A DNA stretch of 64,000 nt from an uncultured Bacilli bacterium (GCA_934149515.1 CAKPFD010000006.1:1-64000); one strand, 5' to 3'. Shown: positions 17,681 through 26,909, counted from the stretch's first letter. Notes: a model not told the origin generated them from the letters alone. Translations and numbers: made by a program.

Positions 17681-17968
17681 ATGAATTTTAGCCCGGCTGA
17701 TGACCGCTATATATATGAATTAGTGAGTAAAAATATTAAATACTATCGCTTACATAATAATAGTAAATACAGTAAGTATGGTAAAATAACACAAGAAAAA
17801 CTAGCAGAACTTTGTGATTTAAGTCATAGTTTAATCAGTAATATTGAATCAGCTAAAGTCCAACAATCATTTAGTTTAGCCGTTCTTTATAGAATATCAA
17901 AAGTATTAGAAATTGATATTAGCAAGTTATTTGAACAACGCGATGAAAACGGACATCTATCAAAATAA
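17681..17968 (+). CDS. XRE-family transcriptional regulator
   Basis: 95 residues, essentially one helix-turn-helix of Cro/C1 type: ITQEKLAELCDLSHSLISNIES is the recognition region, followed by VLYRISKVLEIDISKLF. An extra N-terminal segment of about 30 residues precedes the domain. The start follows GGTGGTGA. It is transcribed away from the surface gene group at 13.4-17.5 kb and may control it or itself through the direct repeats upstream. A hairpin terminator follows directly. Confidence 0.85.
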   Translation: MNFSPADDRYIYELVSKNIKYYRLHNNSKYSKYGKITQEKLAELCDLSHSLISNIESAKVQQSFSLAVLYRISKVLEIDISKLFEQRDENGHLSK

Positions 17969-18004
17969 AGGAATCAAACCATTTTAGGTCGATTCCTTTT
18001 TATT
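17967..18004. terminator. Terminator after the XRE regulator
   Basis: The stem AAAGGAATC (17967-17975) / GATTCCTTT (17991-17999) has an inner ACC/GGT pairing, followed by TTTTTATTTT. It overlaps the regulator stop and can also serve the converging gene at 18017. Confidence 0.75.
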
Positions 18005-18016
18005 TTATATTAATAA

Positions 18017-18493
18017 TTATTTGTGAATATCTTGAACTTCAGGTTTTATGTCAAGCTTTTTAGATAATTCATCAGACACATTGCTCATTTTTGTTAAAAA
18101 TATATATCTTCCAAGTTGTTGTTCATAAGCTAAACCATTCTCACCCATTACATATTTATGATATACTCCGTTAGTTTTATCTGTCACAAGTGAATTAAAC
18201 ATATTTACCATAAGTTCTTTGTATTCAGGATCTTGCATTTCCAATTCATAAAATTTATTAACTGCATCCCTTTGATGATTAACTTGTTCTTGTAAACTAG
18301 CTGAATTATTAATAGTGCCATGTTGTTTTAATAAATTGTTTATTTTATCCAAATTAGGCAATACAAGGTTCATTGTTTTTGAAACTTCCCCTTTCTTAGA
18401 TAAATCCAAACCATAAATCAAAATGGCATCATGCATAGCAAGCATTTCATCAATTGCAGAATATTTTATTTCTCTTGTTTCTGAATTACTCAT
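18017..18493 (-). CDS. Hypothetical soluble helical protein
   Basis: 158 residues starting MSNSETREIKY; the ATG was chosen because GGAGGAGAAAAA lies just upstream, while the frame open further upstream runs through a TA repeat and has no ribosome site. The protein is hydrophilic and mainly helical, without signal peptide, membrane segment or recognisable motif. It is monocistronic. Function unknown. Confidence 0.55.
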   Translation of the reverse strand: MSNSETREIKYSAIDEMLAMHDAILIYGLDLSKKGEVSKTMNLVLPNLDKINNLLKQHGTINNSASLQEQVNHQRDAVNKFYELEMQDPEYKELMVNMFNSLVTDKTNGVYHKYVMGENGLAYEQQLGRYIFLTKMSNVSDELSKKLDIKPEVQDIHK

Positions 18494-18530
18494 TTTTTCT
18501 CCTCCTAAAATCAAAATATCATAAAATGCA

Positions 18531-18552
18531 TTATATATATATATATATATAT
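18531..18552. repeat. (TA)n microsatellite upstream of the 18017 gene
   Basis: About ten TA units in an uninterrupted run. On the minus strand it ends in TATAAT, roughly 40 bases upstream of the start codon, so the repeat may be part of the promoter and its length could affect spacing to a -35 element. Confidence 0.6.
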
Positions 18553-18593
18553 TTGACACTTTTTTGACATCATTTTACATCTAAATTTTAAGG

Positions 18594-18626
18594 CAAAAAA
18601 AGAACTCTTCTAATGAATAGAGCTCT
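18594..18626 (-). terminator. Terminator of surface operon A
   Basis: The arms 18601-18608 and 18619-18626 form an 8-bp stem (AGAGCTCT with AGAGTTCT on the minus strand, one G-T pair), followed by TTTTTTT. It lies just after the stop at 18634. Confidence 0.7.
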
Positions 18627-18633
18627 ATTTTTA

Positions 18634-19251
18634 CTATTGCATTTCTACTAAAGACAACTTTTTATCCTCATGAATAAAGATAAGGGTTGCTTCATTTTGA
18701 TAATCATTATCTTTTGTATATGTCCACTTGACCTTTACTTGATAAGCAGCATCATCGGTTTGATTTAATGCTTTAAAACTGGTAGTAGTAACATCTTCTA
18801 TTGTTACCTTATCAACCGTTGGTAAATCCTGTTTACGACTATGATATATATCATTTTGAACATATTTATAAATTGTATCTTCTGCTTTTAATAAGAAATT
18901 ATCAAGTGCAGCACTATGTACAAACTGTGTTCCACCAACATCTGTATTTGCTACTTTGTCACTAAGAGAATAAAAGTCTAAAACAAACATCTGTGCAATC
19001 TTAGAAACATATTTTTCTTCATCGACTGGTTCTTCTTTTAAAATTTCAGCAAGTTCTTTAAATTCCTTTTGATAAGCTTTACTTTTATTTGATTTTAAGA
19101 TATAACCATACCCTTTTATTTCATTAATAACTTTTGCTTTTGTCGTTGTTTTTTTAGGTGCAAATTGCAAATATAGTAAACTACCAACTCCTAAAACAAT
19201 CAAAAGGATAGCAACGATTAAAATTCTTTTTACACTTTTTTTAAGTCTCAT
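18634..19251 (-). CDS. Membrane-anchored protein downstream of the LtaS-like gene
   Basis: 205 residues: a basic N-terminus, one membrane helix (ILIVAILLIVLGVGSLLYLQF), and an extracellular domain of about 170 residues. The C-terminal part reads like an NTF2-like or TcaA-like fold (KVKWTYTKDNDYQNEATLIFIHEDKKLSLVEMQ region), but that is a soft impression. The gene starts 17 bases after the LtaS-like gene and ends the operon before a terminator. Function unknown; the position suggests envelope work. Confidence 0.6.
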   Translation of the reverse strand: MRLKKSVKRILIVAILLIVLGVGSLLYLQFAPKKTTTKAKVINEIKGYGYILKSNKSKAYQKEFKELAEILKEEPVDEEKYVSKIAQMFVLDFYSLSDKVANTDVGGTQFVHSAALDNFLLKAEDTIYKYVQNDIYHSRKQDLPTVDKVTIEDVTTTSFKALNQTDDAAYQVKVKWTYTKDNDYQNEATLIFIHEDKKLSLVEMQ

Positions 19252-19268
19252 ACAAACATTCCTTTCTT

Positions 19269-21347
19269 CTACTTCGTTTGATATGTCATTACTTCACCCT
19301 TTTTAGGATTCAATAAATCAAACACAATAATATTATTAGATACATCTAAAAGTTTTTCCGTATAAGTACTATTTTTTTGAATATAATCATCGCTGATAAC
19401 TTCATCTTTTAAAGACATGTACTCACCTTTTTGACTATTATAATAAACTTTACTTGTTAACCAGTTACCATTTGGGAACACCACAATATTATCATCACCT
19501 TGCTCGAAAATATCATGACCTAAAGCGTAACGATCATAAAATCCTAGCATATTTCCAAGGGTTGGTAATACATCATACATTCCCATAATAGAATCTACTT
19601 GTCCTTGTACAACTTGATCTTTAGACCAGATAAGAAGTGGTACTTTTCGATTTAATTCATAATGATAATTATTAAATTCTTGATAGGTTGAATTATTTTT
19701 ATCTTTGACACTATCCGTTGTTGTATCATAGTTGAGCATTTTAACATAGTCACTACGTGGTAATCTTGCATCATGATCTCCATAAAGAACAACAACCGTG
19801 TTATCTAATAAACCTTCTTCATCTAACTTGGTAAAGAATTCTCCTAAAGCAGCATCAGCATAATGAACAGATTTAAAATAATTTCCAAGTTTTGTTCCTT
19901 CTAGATAAGGATGAGATACTTCTTTGGTTGTGCCACCTTCTAATGTAACAGTTTCTTTAATATCAACATCAAATTCACCATATTTATCTGTTTCTGAAAA
20001 AGGTGTATGATTGGTAAGACTTATCAACAAACCATAATATTTTTCGTGATCGTTTTTAATTGTTTTTAACTTTTCAATTGATTGAGCAAAGAATGATTTA
20101 TCAGATAAACCAAGACCAATTAAATTATCACTATTGACTTCATATGTTTCTTTACTATAAAACTTATTGTATCCTAATGATTCATGCATAGTTCGTCTAT
20201 TCCAGAAATCTGCATTATTAGCATGCATACTAAAGGTATAATAACCTTTTTCTTTCATCATTTTTGGAATACTTTGATAATAGCGATCAAAATAACTAAC
20301 AAATGCAGTACCGTTTTGAGTCGGCATCAAACTAGTTGTAAAAGTAAGTTCTGTATCACTACTTGTTCCAACACTAACTTGTGAATAAAAATTAGAAAAG
20401 AATAAACCTTCTTTAATTAAACGATTTAAATTTGGTGTTACTTCTTGTCCATTAAAGGTACGATTTAATGCAACATCTTGTAAACTTTCTGCATGAATGA
20501 CAATAACATTTCTACCTTCTAAAATATTGGTATATTTATTGGTATAATCTTGTGTTTCAGATTTATCTTTAAAATACTCTTCAAACTCTTTTTTTGCTTT
20601 ATCATATCCAAACATTGCACTAATTTTTGGTTGTACACTTTTTACTAAGTCATTTCCTTGATATAAATAAATACCAAATCGCATAACGATATATTCACGA
20701 TTCCATTGCTTTATAAAACGTCCCACTTCTAAACCAGATAAAGAAATGATAAAAGCAATCATAATAATGGCACCACCAGCAAACGTATGTGTCCATTTTG
20801 TTTTTCTTACTGGTTTTGTATATTTTTGATATTTACCTTTTTTAACCAAGTAATGATAATAGAAAATAAAAGCAAATAAAGGAATTAAATAAAACAAATC
20901 TTTTAATTGTAAAACATTTTCTACAACAGCATCACCAACTGGTGCTATGAATTGTGTTAATGATAACATCGAAAAGCTTGCAAAAGAAGTATAAAATGTA
21001 TAATAAATAGAATTGATCATACAACAAGCAGTAAAAATAATCGCCCATACTAATAAATAGGTATAGCGTTTTTTATTTTTAAATAGATAGGAAAATGATC
21101 CAATCATCACAACAATAGCAACATCAGACATAATTGGTTTAATTGCTAAGTAATTTTCAAATGTATGCATGGTAAAAAAACGTAAGCAAGTTGAATTAAG
21201 GACACACATACAAACAAATACAACAAACAAACTATTATTTTTAAAATAGTTTTGTATTACTTTTTCTTCTTTCATTCGTTTGACTTGTTGAACAAGTTGA
21301 GTTTTCTTTTTCTTTATTTTGTCTTTCATATCAGGCACCAACCTCAT
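19269..21347 (-). CDS. LTA synthase-like phosphoglycerol transferase (sulfatase fold)
   Basis: 692 residues: about five N-terminal membrane helices and a large extracellular alkaline-phosphatase/sulfatase-type domain. Family landmarks are VIHAESLQ (metal-binding Glu), the nucleophile block VGTSSDTELTF, MHANNADFWNR, SLTNHTPF and VVLYGDHDARL. LtaS enzymes take glycerol-phosphate from phosphatidylglycerol to build lipoteichoic acid; relatives modify other envelope glycans. The start ATG overlaps the upstream stop as ATGA, so it is translationally coupled to the five-helix membrane protein of surface module A. It is a paralogue-type family, so the exact product polymer is uncertain. Confidence 0.85.
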   Translation of the reverse strand: MRLVPDMKDKIKKKKTQLVQQVKRMKEEKVIQNYFKNNSLFVVFVCMCVLNSTCLRFFTMHTFENYLAIKPIMSDVAIVVMIGSFSYLFKNKKRYTYLLVWAIIFTACCMINSIYYTFYTSFASFSMLSLTQFIAPVGDAVVENVLQLKDLFYLIPLFAFIFYYHYLVKKGKYQKYTKPVRKTKWTHTFAGGAIIMIAFIISLSGLEVGRFIKQWNREYIVMRFGIYLYQGNDLVKSVQPKISAMFGYDKAKKEFEEYFKDKSETQDYTNKYTNILEGRNVIVIHAESLQDVALNRTFNGQEVTPNLNRLIKEGLFFSNFYSQVSVGTSSDTELTFTTSLMPTQNGTAFVSYFDRYYQSIPKMMKEKGYYTFSMHANNADFWNRRTMHESLGYNKFYSKETYEVNSDNLIGLGLSDKSFFAQSIEKLKTIKNDHEKYYGLLISLTNHTPFSETDKYGEFDVDIKETVTLEGGTTKEVSHPYLEGTKLGNYFKSVHYADAALGEFFTKLDEEGLLDNTVVVLYGDHDARLPRSDYVKMLNYDTTTDSVKDKNNSTYQEFNNYHYELNRKVPLLIWSKDQVVQGQVDSIMGMYDVLPTLGNMLGFYDRYALGHDIFEQGDDNIVVFPNGNWLTSKVYYNSQKGEYMSLKDEVISDDYIQKNSTYTEKLLDVSNNIIVFDLLNPKKGEVMTYQTK

Positions 21348-21955
21348 TTCTTTCTTATTATAGCACTTGTCTTATCTTTTTTCAAATTAGATAGATGAAT
21401 GGAATGTTTATGGCAAAAAGAAAGGATTAGTTGCCATACCCAAAAGAAAAGAAATAGACACTGGCTAAGATGTACGATGGAAAATAATGTTTGAGAAGAA
21501 TAGATAGCTTCTGGTGATGTAAAGGAAATATTTTGTTGATAACAAATCGTGCTAAATATAGTAAATAAGAAAATAATAAACAATAAAATGATTAAGTTTC
21601 CTCTTTTATGCCAAGTAGTAAGTGGTAATTGAACACTAACAACTAAACTGATAAAGCAACAAATAACACTAGCAAAATAGAAAATAATATTTGGAAAATA
21701 AAAACACTGCATCGCTACTTTCACAATCTCAAATAATACTTGATGAATATCTTGTTGAAATAAAAAATAAATAAAACATAAGATAAATAATAATAAACCA
21801 CAAATCAAATAAGGTATTTTTTTATTTTGAATAGTTTGATTAAAGTGAAAGAACAAATAAATAACAAGAAAAACAATCAATAATTCTATTGTTAAAAAGG
21901 AAGAAAAAATACATTGCAAAACTGTCATTATCTGTTTTGGAAAAGAAAGTTCCAT
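21344..21955 (-). CDS. Five-helix membrane protein of surface module A
   Basis: About 203 residues with five predicted transmembrane helices and little soluble sequence except a basic C-terminal tail. I recognise no named family. It is clearly related in layout and local sequence to the protein at 60525-61352: compare the third helix (FYFPNIIFYF here, YYFPTIIVYL there) and the SSQTLFSI/SNQVRSLF lead into helix five. Both lie 16 bases after a sortase gene. The ATG at 21953-21955 has AAGGAG 12 bases upstream; earlier in-frame starts lie inside the sortase gene. The stop overlaps the LtaS-like start. The likely role is partner of the sortase/surface-protein system. Confidence 0.65.
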   Translation of the reverse strand: MELSFPKQIMTVLQCIFSSFLTIELLIVFLVIYLFFHFNQTIQNKKIPYLICGLLLFILCFIYFLFQQDIHQVLFEIVKVAMQCFYFPNIIFYFASVICCFISLVVSVQLPLTTWHKRGNLIILLFIIFLFTIFSTICYQQNISFTSPEAIYSSQTLFSIVHLSQCLFLFFWVWQLILSFCHKHSIHLSNLKKDKTSAIIRKK

Positions 21956-21971
21956 GACTACTACCATCTCC

Positions 21972-22610
21972 TTATGCTTTTTGTTCAAATATATAAATAC
22001 TTTGATGAGAATCATCATTTCTAGTACAAGTAATTAAGGTTAATGTTTTTTTATGATAATCTCGATAAATTGCTACCTTCCCTGTTTTTTCAACAGTATA
22101 GGTTTTTACTAATTGATAATGATATGTATTCGCTTGATAACTAACGATCGCTTCATCTCCTAGTTTTAATTGGTATAAAGAATCAAAAAAGGAAATTGCC
22201 GCATCACCAGAGTGTGCCATTAAAATAAAGTTACCATCTATAACATCAGGATAATCTGCTTCTTTAGCAATTTGAATATTATAATTAATATTATTATATA
22301 TAGAATCTTTTTCGACAAAACCTCGTTTTAAGGAGATTGCTGGAATTTCTAACTGTCCAATATATAAAAACGTTGTATCTTCTTTCATAGATGAATCTGT
22401 TGAAGAATCGGAAGGAAGTGTTGTAACATCTTGATTCATATAAATATTATCTTGGTTAATTTGATAACGATAAATTGCTAAACGCATATCATTAAAAACT
22501 TGTTTTTTTACTTTTTCTAGCGGTGGAAAAAGCAAAATAGCAAAACCAATAACGAAAACGCAAATACCAGTGACTAGAAGTTTTTTCTTTGTATTATTTC
22601 TTTTTTTCAT
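21972..22610 (-). CDS. Sortase-family protein of module A, Arg position changed
   Basis: 212 residues: a basic N-terminus, one membrane helix (about 10-29), a linker and a sortase domain. The domain has GQLEIPAISL, catalytic His133 in LMAHSGD and Cys195 in LTLITCT. Sortases cut surface proteins at a C-terminal motif and attach them to wall or pilus. In characterised enzymes an Arg follows the Cys (eight residues after it in SrtB); here that position is Gln203, and the module B sortase has Gln as well. The general shape is nearest to class D or B. It overlaps the end of the surface protein gene by 17 bases and has a weak ribosome site, so coupling is likely. Confidence 0.82.
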   Translation of the reverse strand: MKKRNNTKKKLLVTGICVFVIGFAILLFPPLEKVKKQVFNDMRLAIYRYQINQDNIYMNQDVTTLPSDSSTDSSMKEDTTFLYIGQLEIPAISLKRGFVEKDSIYNNINYNIQIAKEADYPDVIDGNFILMAHSGDAAISFFDSLYQLKLGDEAIVSYQANTYHYQLVKTYTVEKTGKVAIYRDYHKKTLTLITCTRNDDSHQSIYIFEQKA

Positions 22611-24039
22611 GATGAGGTTTTACCGCCAAAAGAATGAAAATAGCACCAAGTACAACACTTATTCCACCAATACAATAAATAATAACAGCATTCAAAGAAG
22701 TATTTGGAACAGCAATTTCTTTAGTATTCGTTACTTTTACTTCTGTTTTCGTATCTTTTTCTACTGTAAAAGGATAATCTTGATTTTCAACACTATAATT
22801 ATCTGGTACAATTGTTTCTTTCAAAGTATAATTACCAGTTGGTAAAACAAGTTCATAAGGTTGATTCGTTGTCGTAAATTTAGCAACTTGATTCCCTTTA
22901 GAATTCATCACTACAAAAGTAGCACCGGCTAATGCTTTATCTGTTTGAGCATCAACCTTGTAGATAGCAACACTACCAGTTTCAAGATTATAATCAACTT
23001 GAATTCTTCCTGTTAATGTTTCTTTATCAACACTTCCTAAAACCAATTGTGAATAAGGACCTGGTTCAGAGTAACTAGAGCGATACAAATAACCATTCAA
23101 ATGACGAATATTAGCAACAACGGTAACATCTAAACTAATCTGATTATTTTTAATTTTATCCATTGCAACACGTAAACGAAATGGTTCATTCGCCATAAAC
23201 GTATCTTTTTTTATTTGACCAGTACTATCTACAATTTCTACATCACTAGAATCAACTTTTACTTGATAAGTAGCAAACTGATTCAAAGAAGAAACTGTAA
23301 TATCATTTGTTTCTAAATAATTTCCAATAATATGATATGTAATATCTTCTTCTTTTGGAAGTGTCACAGTAGCAGTCGCTGGTTCTTGATAAGATAGTGC
23401 TTTCGTTACAATGTCTGTAATCATACTACCAAAATCTTCATCATTAGCAATGGTTTGTTTATCTGAAACAGATAAATTGTTAACAAGATAGCGATCATCT
23501 TCAGCAACCTCACTACAAGAAACAATATCACCATCTATTGTATCGCAATAATCTATATCATTGCTATAACCATTTTTTAAATCTAAATACCACCATACCG
23601 CAAGTTGTGTTAAATAATAATTCAAATTAGCATTATTCGTTTTAAAATCATTATTTTCTAAAATATATAAAAGTCCAGAATAATTTTCTAAAACAGAATT
23701 TTGCTTAGAATAGATATCACTTGAATCAGCCATTAATCGTCTTCTTGAAACACGATAAGCCTGATCTAAATCACCAGAATCACTAGTTCCTGCATAAATA
23801 TTGACATCGATATCACCTATTTGTTTCAATGTAGTTCCTGTGTTTTTTAAAGAAAAGGTCTCTGGTAACGTTTCATTTTGTATTAAAGCATAAGAAGTAT
23901 TCGTAGAAAAACTAGATTCAAAAGCAACGACAAACAAAATAACAAAACTAGAAATAACAGCTATTCTTTTCACCATATGAAATGCTTTATCAAATTGTTG
24001 AATCATTTCTTGTTGTTCTTTTGATAATTTCTTTTTCAT
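22594..24039 (-). CDS. Cna-B surface protein with thioester-like domain, module A second copy
   Basis: 481 residues. The start ATG has AGGGTGA upstream; an earlier frame opening is not used. A cytoplasmic helix and a signal/anchor helix (about 26-44) are followed by a mature N-terminal domain with TQLAVWWYLD (Gln145). This matches the TQxAIW part of thioester (TED) domains, but the partner Cys expected earlier is missing. A beta-rich middle domain and one Cna-B/SpaA domain follow (VAIYKVDAQTDKALAGA ... LKETIVPDNY ... VTNT, with the Lys, Glu and Asn for an isopeptide bond). The C-terminus has AVPNTSLN, a hydrophobic helix and HHEKKK, a sorting-signal layout with VPNTS instead of LPxTG. It is a tandem paralogue of the 24146 gene. 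Confidence 0.82.
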   Translation of the reverse strand: MKKKLSKEQQEMIQQFDKAFHMVKRIAVISSFVILFVVAFESSFSTNTSYALIQNETLPETFSLKNTGTTLKQIGDIDVNIYAGTSDSGDLDQAYRVSRRRLMADSSDIYSKQNSVLENYSGLLYILENNDFKTNNANLNYYLTQLAVWWYLDLKNGYSNDIDYCDTIDGDIVSCSEVAEDDRYLVNNLSVSDKQTIANDEDFGSMITDIVTKALSYQEPATATVTLPKEEDITYHIIGNYLETNDITVSSLNQFATYQVKVDSSDVEIVDSTGQIKKDTFMANEPFRLRVAMDKIKNNQISLDVTVVANIRHLNGYLYRSSYSEPGPYSQLVLGSVDKETLTGRIQVDYNLETGSVAIYKVDAQTDKALAGATFVVMNSKGNQVAKFTTTNQPYELVLPTGNYTLKETIVPDNYSVENQDYPFTVEKDTKTEVKVTNTKEIAVPNTSLNAVIIYCIGGISVVLGAIFILLAVKPHHEKKK

Positions 24040-24065
24040 GATTTTCACCCTACTTTCTAATACCA

Positions 24066-24094
24066 AGTATAACAAAAGCAACTTATTTTTTCAA
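24066..24094 (-). promoter_or_regulatory. Promoter of the second surface protein gene of module A
   Basis: On the minus strand TTGAAA and TATACT are separated by 17 bases, 27 bases upstream of the ATG. It closely resembles the promoter at 25645-25673, in keeping with tandem duplication of gene plus promoter. Confidence 0.6.
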
Positions 24095-24107
24095 TTATTT
24101 TGTCAAA

Positions 24108-24140
24108 AGAAAAGGTGCTATTTCCAATGAATAGACACCT
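24108..24140 (-). terminator. Terminator between the two surface protein genes
   Basis: The arms 24113-24122 and 24130-24140 pair over 10 bp with one bulged base. A TTTTC run follows on the minus strand. It comes directly after the stop at 24146 and upstream of the next gene's promoter. Confidence 0.65.
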
Positions 24141-24145
24141 ATTGA

Positions 24146-25621
24146 TTATTTCTTTTTAGACTGTGGTTTCAAAGCAACAACAATCAATAAAACTCCAACA
24201 GCAATAATGATACCACCAATAGTATAAATCATTGGCATATTAAGAGAAGTATTTGGAACAGCTATTTCTTTGGTATTTGTTACTTTTACTTCTGTTTTTG
24301 TATCTTTCTCAACGCTGAATTCATAATTAGCTTGTTCGATATTGTAATTATCTGGAACGATTGTTTCTGTTAAAGTGTAATTACCCGTTGGTAATGTTAT
24401 ATCATAAGGTTGATTTGTTGTTGTAAACTTAGCAACTTGACTTCCTTTAGAATCAGTAATCACAAAAGTAGCTCCTGCTAATGCTTTATCGGTTTGTGCA
24501 TCTACTTTATGAATGGTAACAGATCCAGTTTCTAACTGATAATCTAGATGTACTGTATCTGTTATTGTTTGTTTTGTAGCAGAACCCAAAATAAAGTTAT
24601 TAAATCTTACTGCTGGTTCTGGTGACGTTGGATAATAAAATGCACCATTTAAATGACGAAATATACCAGTCACCGTAGCAGACAAATTTATTTGTTGATT
24701 TTCTAATTTACTCAATAAAATACGTAAACGAAATGGTTCATTCGCTGCAAAAGATTCTTTTTTGACCTGACCAGTACTATCTACAACTTCAAGATCACTA
24801 GAATCAAGCTTTACTTGATAAGAAACTAAACCACTATCATCAGAAGAAACCTTGATATCATTCGTTTCTAAATAATCACCAGTAATATGGTAAGTGATAT
24901 CTTGTGCACTCGGAATATTTAATAGTGTTGCTGATGGCAACTGATACGCTACTGCTTTAGTAACTAAATCAACAATATCACTACCAAAGGATGTATTCTC
25001 TGTAATCATTTTCTTTTCAAGTGCAGATAAACGATTATCAAAACGATATTTACCAGAATCATCATATCTTTCATCTACCGTTGCTTCTTGATCAATAACA
25101 TCTGTTCTTGCACCAGCACCATCATCAGAAACTACTGTTACATAATTTTTATCATTTGCATAACCATCAATGATATCTTCATACCACCAAATAGCAAGTT
25201 GCGTTAAATAATAATTTACTTTAGCATTATTTGTTTTAAAATCATTCTGATCTAAAATATAAAGAATACCAGGATAGCGATTAAAATCAGTGGAAGTTTG
25301 TTGATATTTGCTATTATTTATCGCAACAGCTTCTCTATCCATTGCATAAGTGCTATCCATATCTCCATTGTCACTAACCGCTTGATATTGTTTGACGAAA
25401 ATGGTTTCAATTTCTTCTAAATAAGCATCTGACTCCTCCAAAGAAAATGTTTCCGGTAATGTTTTTTCCTCTAATAATGCATAAGATGGATTTGGTATCA
25501 AAGTACTAATACTAATCACAAGAACAATAATAAAACTACAAATCACACTCATCTTTTTAATTTGTTTCATCGCTTCTTCATATTGTACCATCATCTGTTG
25601 ATCTTTACTTTTCTTCTTCAT
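24146..25621 (-). CDS. Cna-B surface protein with thioester-like domain, module A first copy
   Basis: 491 residues, same plan as its neighbour at 22594: N-terminal helix and signal segment (about 24-48), mature region beginning TLPETFSL, TQLAIWWYED (Gln141) without the matching Cys, a beta middle domain, one Cna-B domain (VTIHKVDAQTDKALAGA ... LTETIVPDNY ... VTNT) and the C-terminal AVPNTSLN, membrane helix and KPQSKKK tail. The final 110 residues are nearly identical to the neighbour, while the N-terminal half has drifted more. The basic tail after the helix acts as stop-transfer. Anchoring by the sortase downstream is likely but not shown. Confidence 0.82.
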   Translation of the reverse strand: MKKKSKDQQMMVQYEEAMKQIKKMSVICSFIIVLVISISTLIPNPSYALLEEKTLPETFSLEESDAYLEEIETIFVKQYQAVSDNGDMDSTYAMDREAVAINNSKYQQTSTDFNRYPGILYILDQNDFKTNNAKVNYYLTQLAIWWYEDIIDGYANDKNYVTVVSDDGAGARTDVIDQEATVDERYDDSGKYRFDNRLSALEKKMITENTSFGSDIVDLVTKAVAYQLPSATLLNIPSAQDITYHITGDYLETNDIKVSSDDSGLVSYQVKLDSSDLEVVDSTGQVKKESFAANEPFRLRILLSKLENQQINLSATVTGIFRHLNGAFYYPTSPEPAVRFNNFILGSATKQTITDTVHLDYQLETGSVTIHKVDAQTDKALAGATFVITDSKGSQVAKFTTTNQPYDITLPTGNYTLTETIVPDNYNIEQANYEFSVEKDTKTEVKVTNTKEIAVPNTSLNMPMIYTIGGIIIAVGVLLIVVALKPQSKKK

Positions 25622-25644
25622 AACTATACCCTACCTTTATCTAG

Positions 25645-25673
25645 AGTATAACAAAGTAAATCTTTAAATTCAA
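25645..25673 (-). promoter_or_regulatory. Promoter of the first surface protein gene of module A
   Basis: On the minus strand TTGAAT and TATACT are 17 bases apart. The -35 element lies at the very end of the deoA-like gene, so module A is transcribed separately from it. Confidence 0.6.
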
Positions 25674-26894
25674 TCGATTTCAAAAATTTTTAATACATCA
25701 ATAGCAAAGATAGGACGATTAGTATATAAAATTGCTAACACTTCATCCTTTTCTACTTTATCACCAACTTGCTTTTGCAAAACAACACCAGCATCATAAT
25801 CTATTTCATCATCTTTCTTAACTCTTGCAGCACCAAGTTGTAAAGCAAGTTTTGCAATTTCTAAAGCATGAATTTGATGGATGGTACCTTTTTTTTGTGA
25901 TCGTAAATAATAAGCTGATGCCTGAAGTGCTAATTTATCAACCTCACCATGTTGATAAGATACAAATTCTAAAAACTTTTGATAAGCTTTCATAGAAGTA
26001 ACTGCATTAGAAGCCATTTCTTTTGCTTCTTCTAATGAAATGTTTTTAGCTTGATGAATCATTGTACTAGCAAGTAAAAGACATTCTTCTAATAAAGGAC
26101 CTTTTTCTTCATTTTTTAATACAGAAATAGCCTCTAACACTTCCACTTTATTTCCTACTGCAAATCCTAACGGTGCATCCATAGAAGAAATAATACATTG
26201 TACATCTTTTCCATAATGATTTCCAATTTTCTTTAATAAATCACAAAGTTGTAACACTTGTTTTTTATCTTGTAACAATGCACCTTCTCCTTGTTTGACA
26301 TCAATTAAAATATGAGAAGAACCACTTGCAATTTTTTTACTCATGATACTAATAGCAATTAAGGCAACAGATGACACCGTATCACTAACATCTCTTAAAG
26401 CATAAACCTTTTTATCTAATGGTGTTAAATTAGCAGTTTGACTTGTCACCACTAATGCAATATCTTTGGCCTGTTGTTTGATAGCATCAAAAGATAAATC
26501 TACCTGCATAGAAGGAATGGACAAAAGTTTATCAATCGTACCTCCTGTATATCCAAGACCACGTCCACTTGCTTTAATAACACCAACTCCACAACTTGCT
26601 ACAATGGGACCAACAATTAGCGTAGTTTTATCACCCACACCACCTGTAGAATGTTTATCAGCAACTGGTAGATTCATAAAGCTAAGATCAATCTCTTCAC
26701 CACTTTTAATAAAAATATCAACACTATCAAATACCTCTTGATCACTCATTCCTTGAATACAAACTGCCATTAAGAAAGCACTCATCTGATAATCAGGTAC
26801 TTCATCTTTTAAATAACCATTAAAAATAGTAGCTAATTCATCTTTCGTAAGTTCTTTTCCCAATCGTTTTTTATCTATAATATCTAGTATCATT
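25670..26894 (-). CDS. pdp: Pyrimidine-nucleoside (thymidine) phosphorylase
   Basis: About 407 residues. It splits thymidine, uridine or deoxyuridine with phosphate to give the free base and (deoxy)ribose-1-phosphate for salvage. Key blocks are MSAFLMAVC, DKHSTGGVGDKTT with the phosphate loop, ASGRGLGYTGGTIDKLL, SKKIASGSSH and the C-terminal DAGVVLQKQVGDKV. The length and order fit DeoA/Pdp. The ATG at 26892-26894 is chosen because AAGGGAG lies eight bases upstream; a GTG earlier in frame overlaps that site. An XRE regulator gene ends 15 bases upstream, so the two are probably in one transcript. Confidence 0.92.
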
Positions 26895-26909
26895 CTTCCC
26901 ACTCCCTTA

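Noticed and set aside
22750..25470. LPETF near the mature N-terminus of the two module A surface proteins as a sortase signal
   Set aside because: Sorting signals sit at the C-terminus before a hydrophobic helix. This one is at the start of the mature chain, so it is probably just a beta-strand of the domain.
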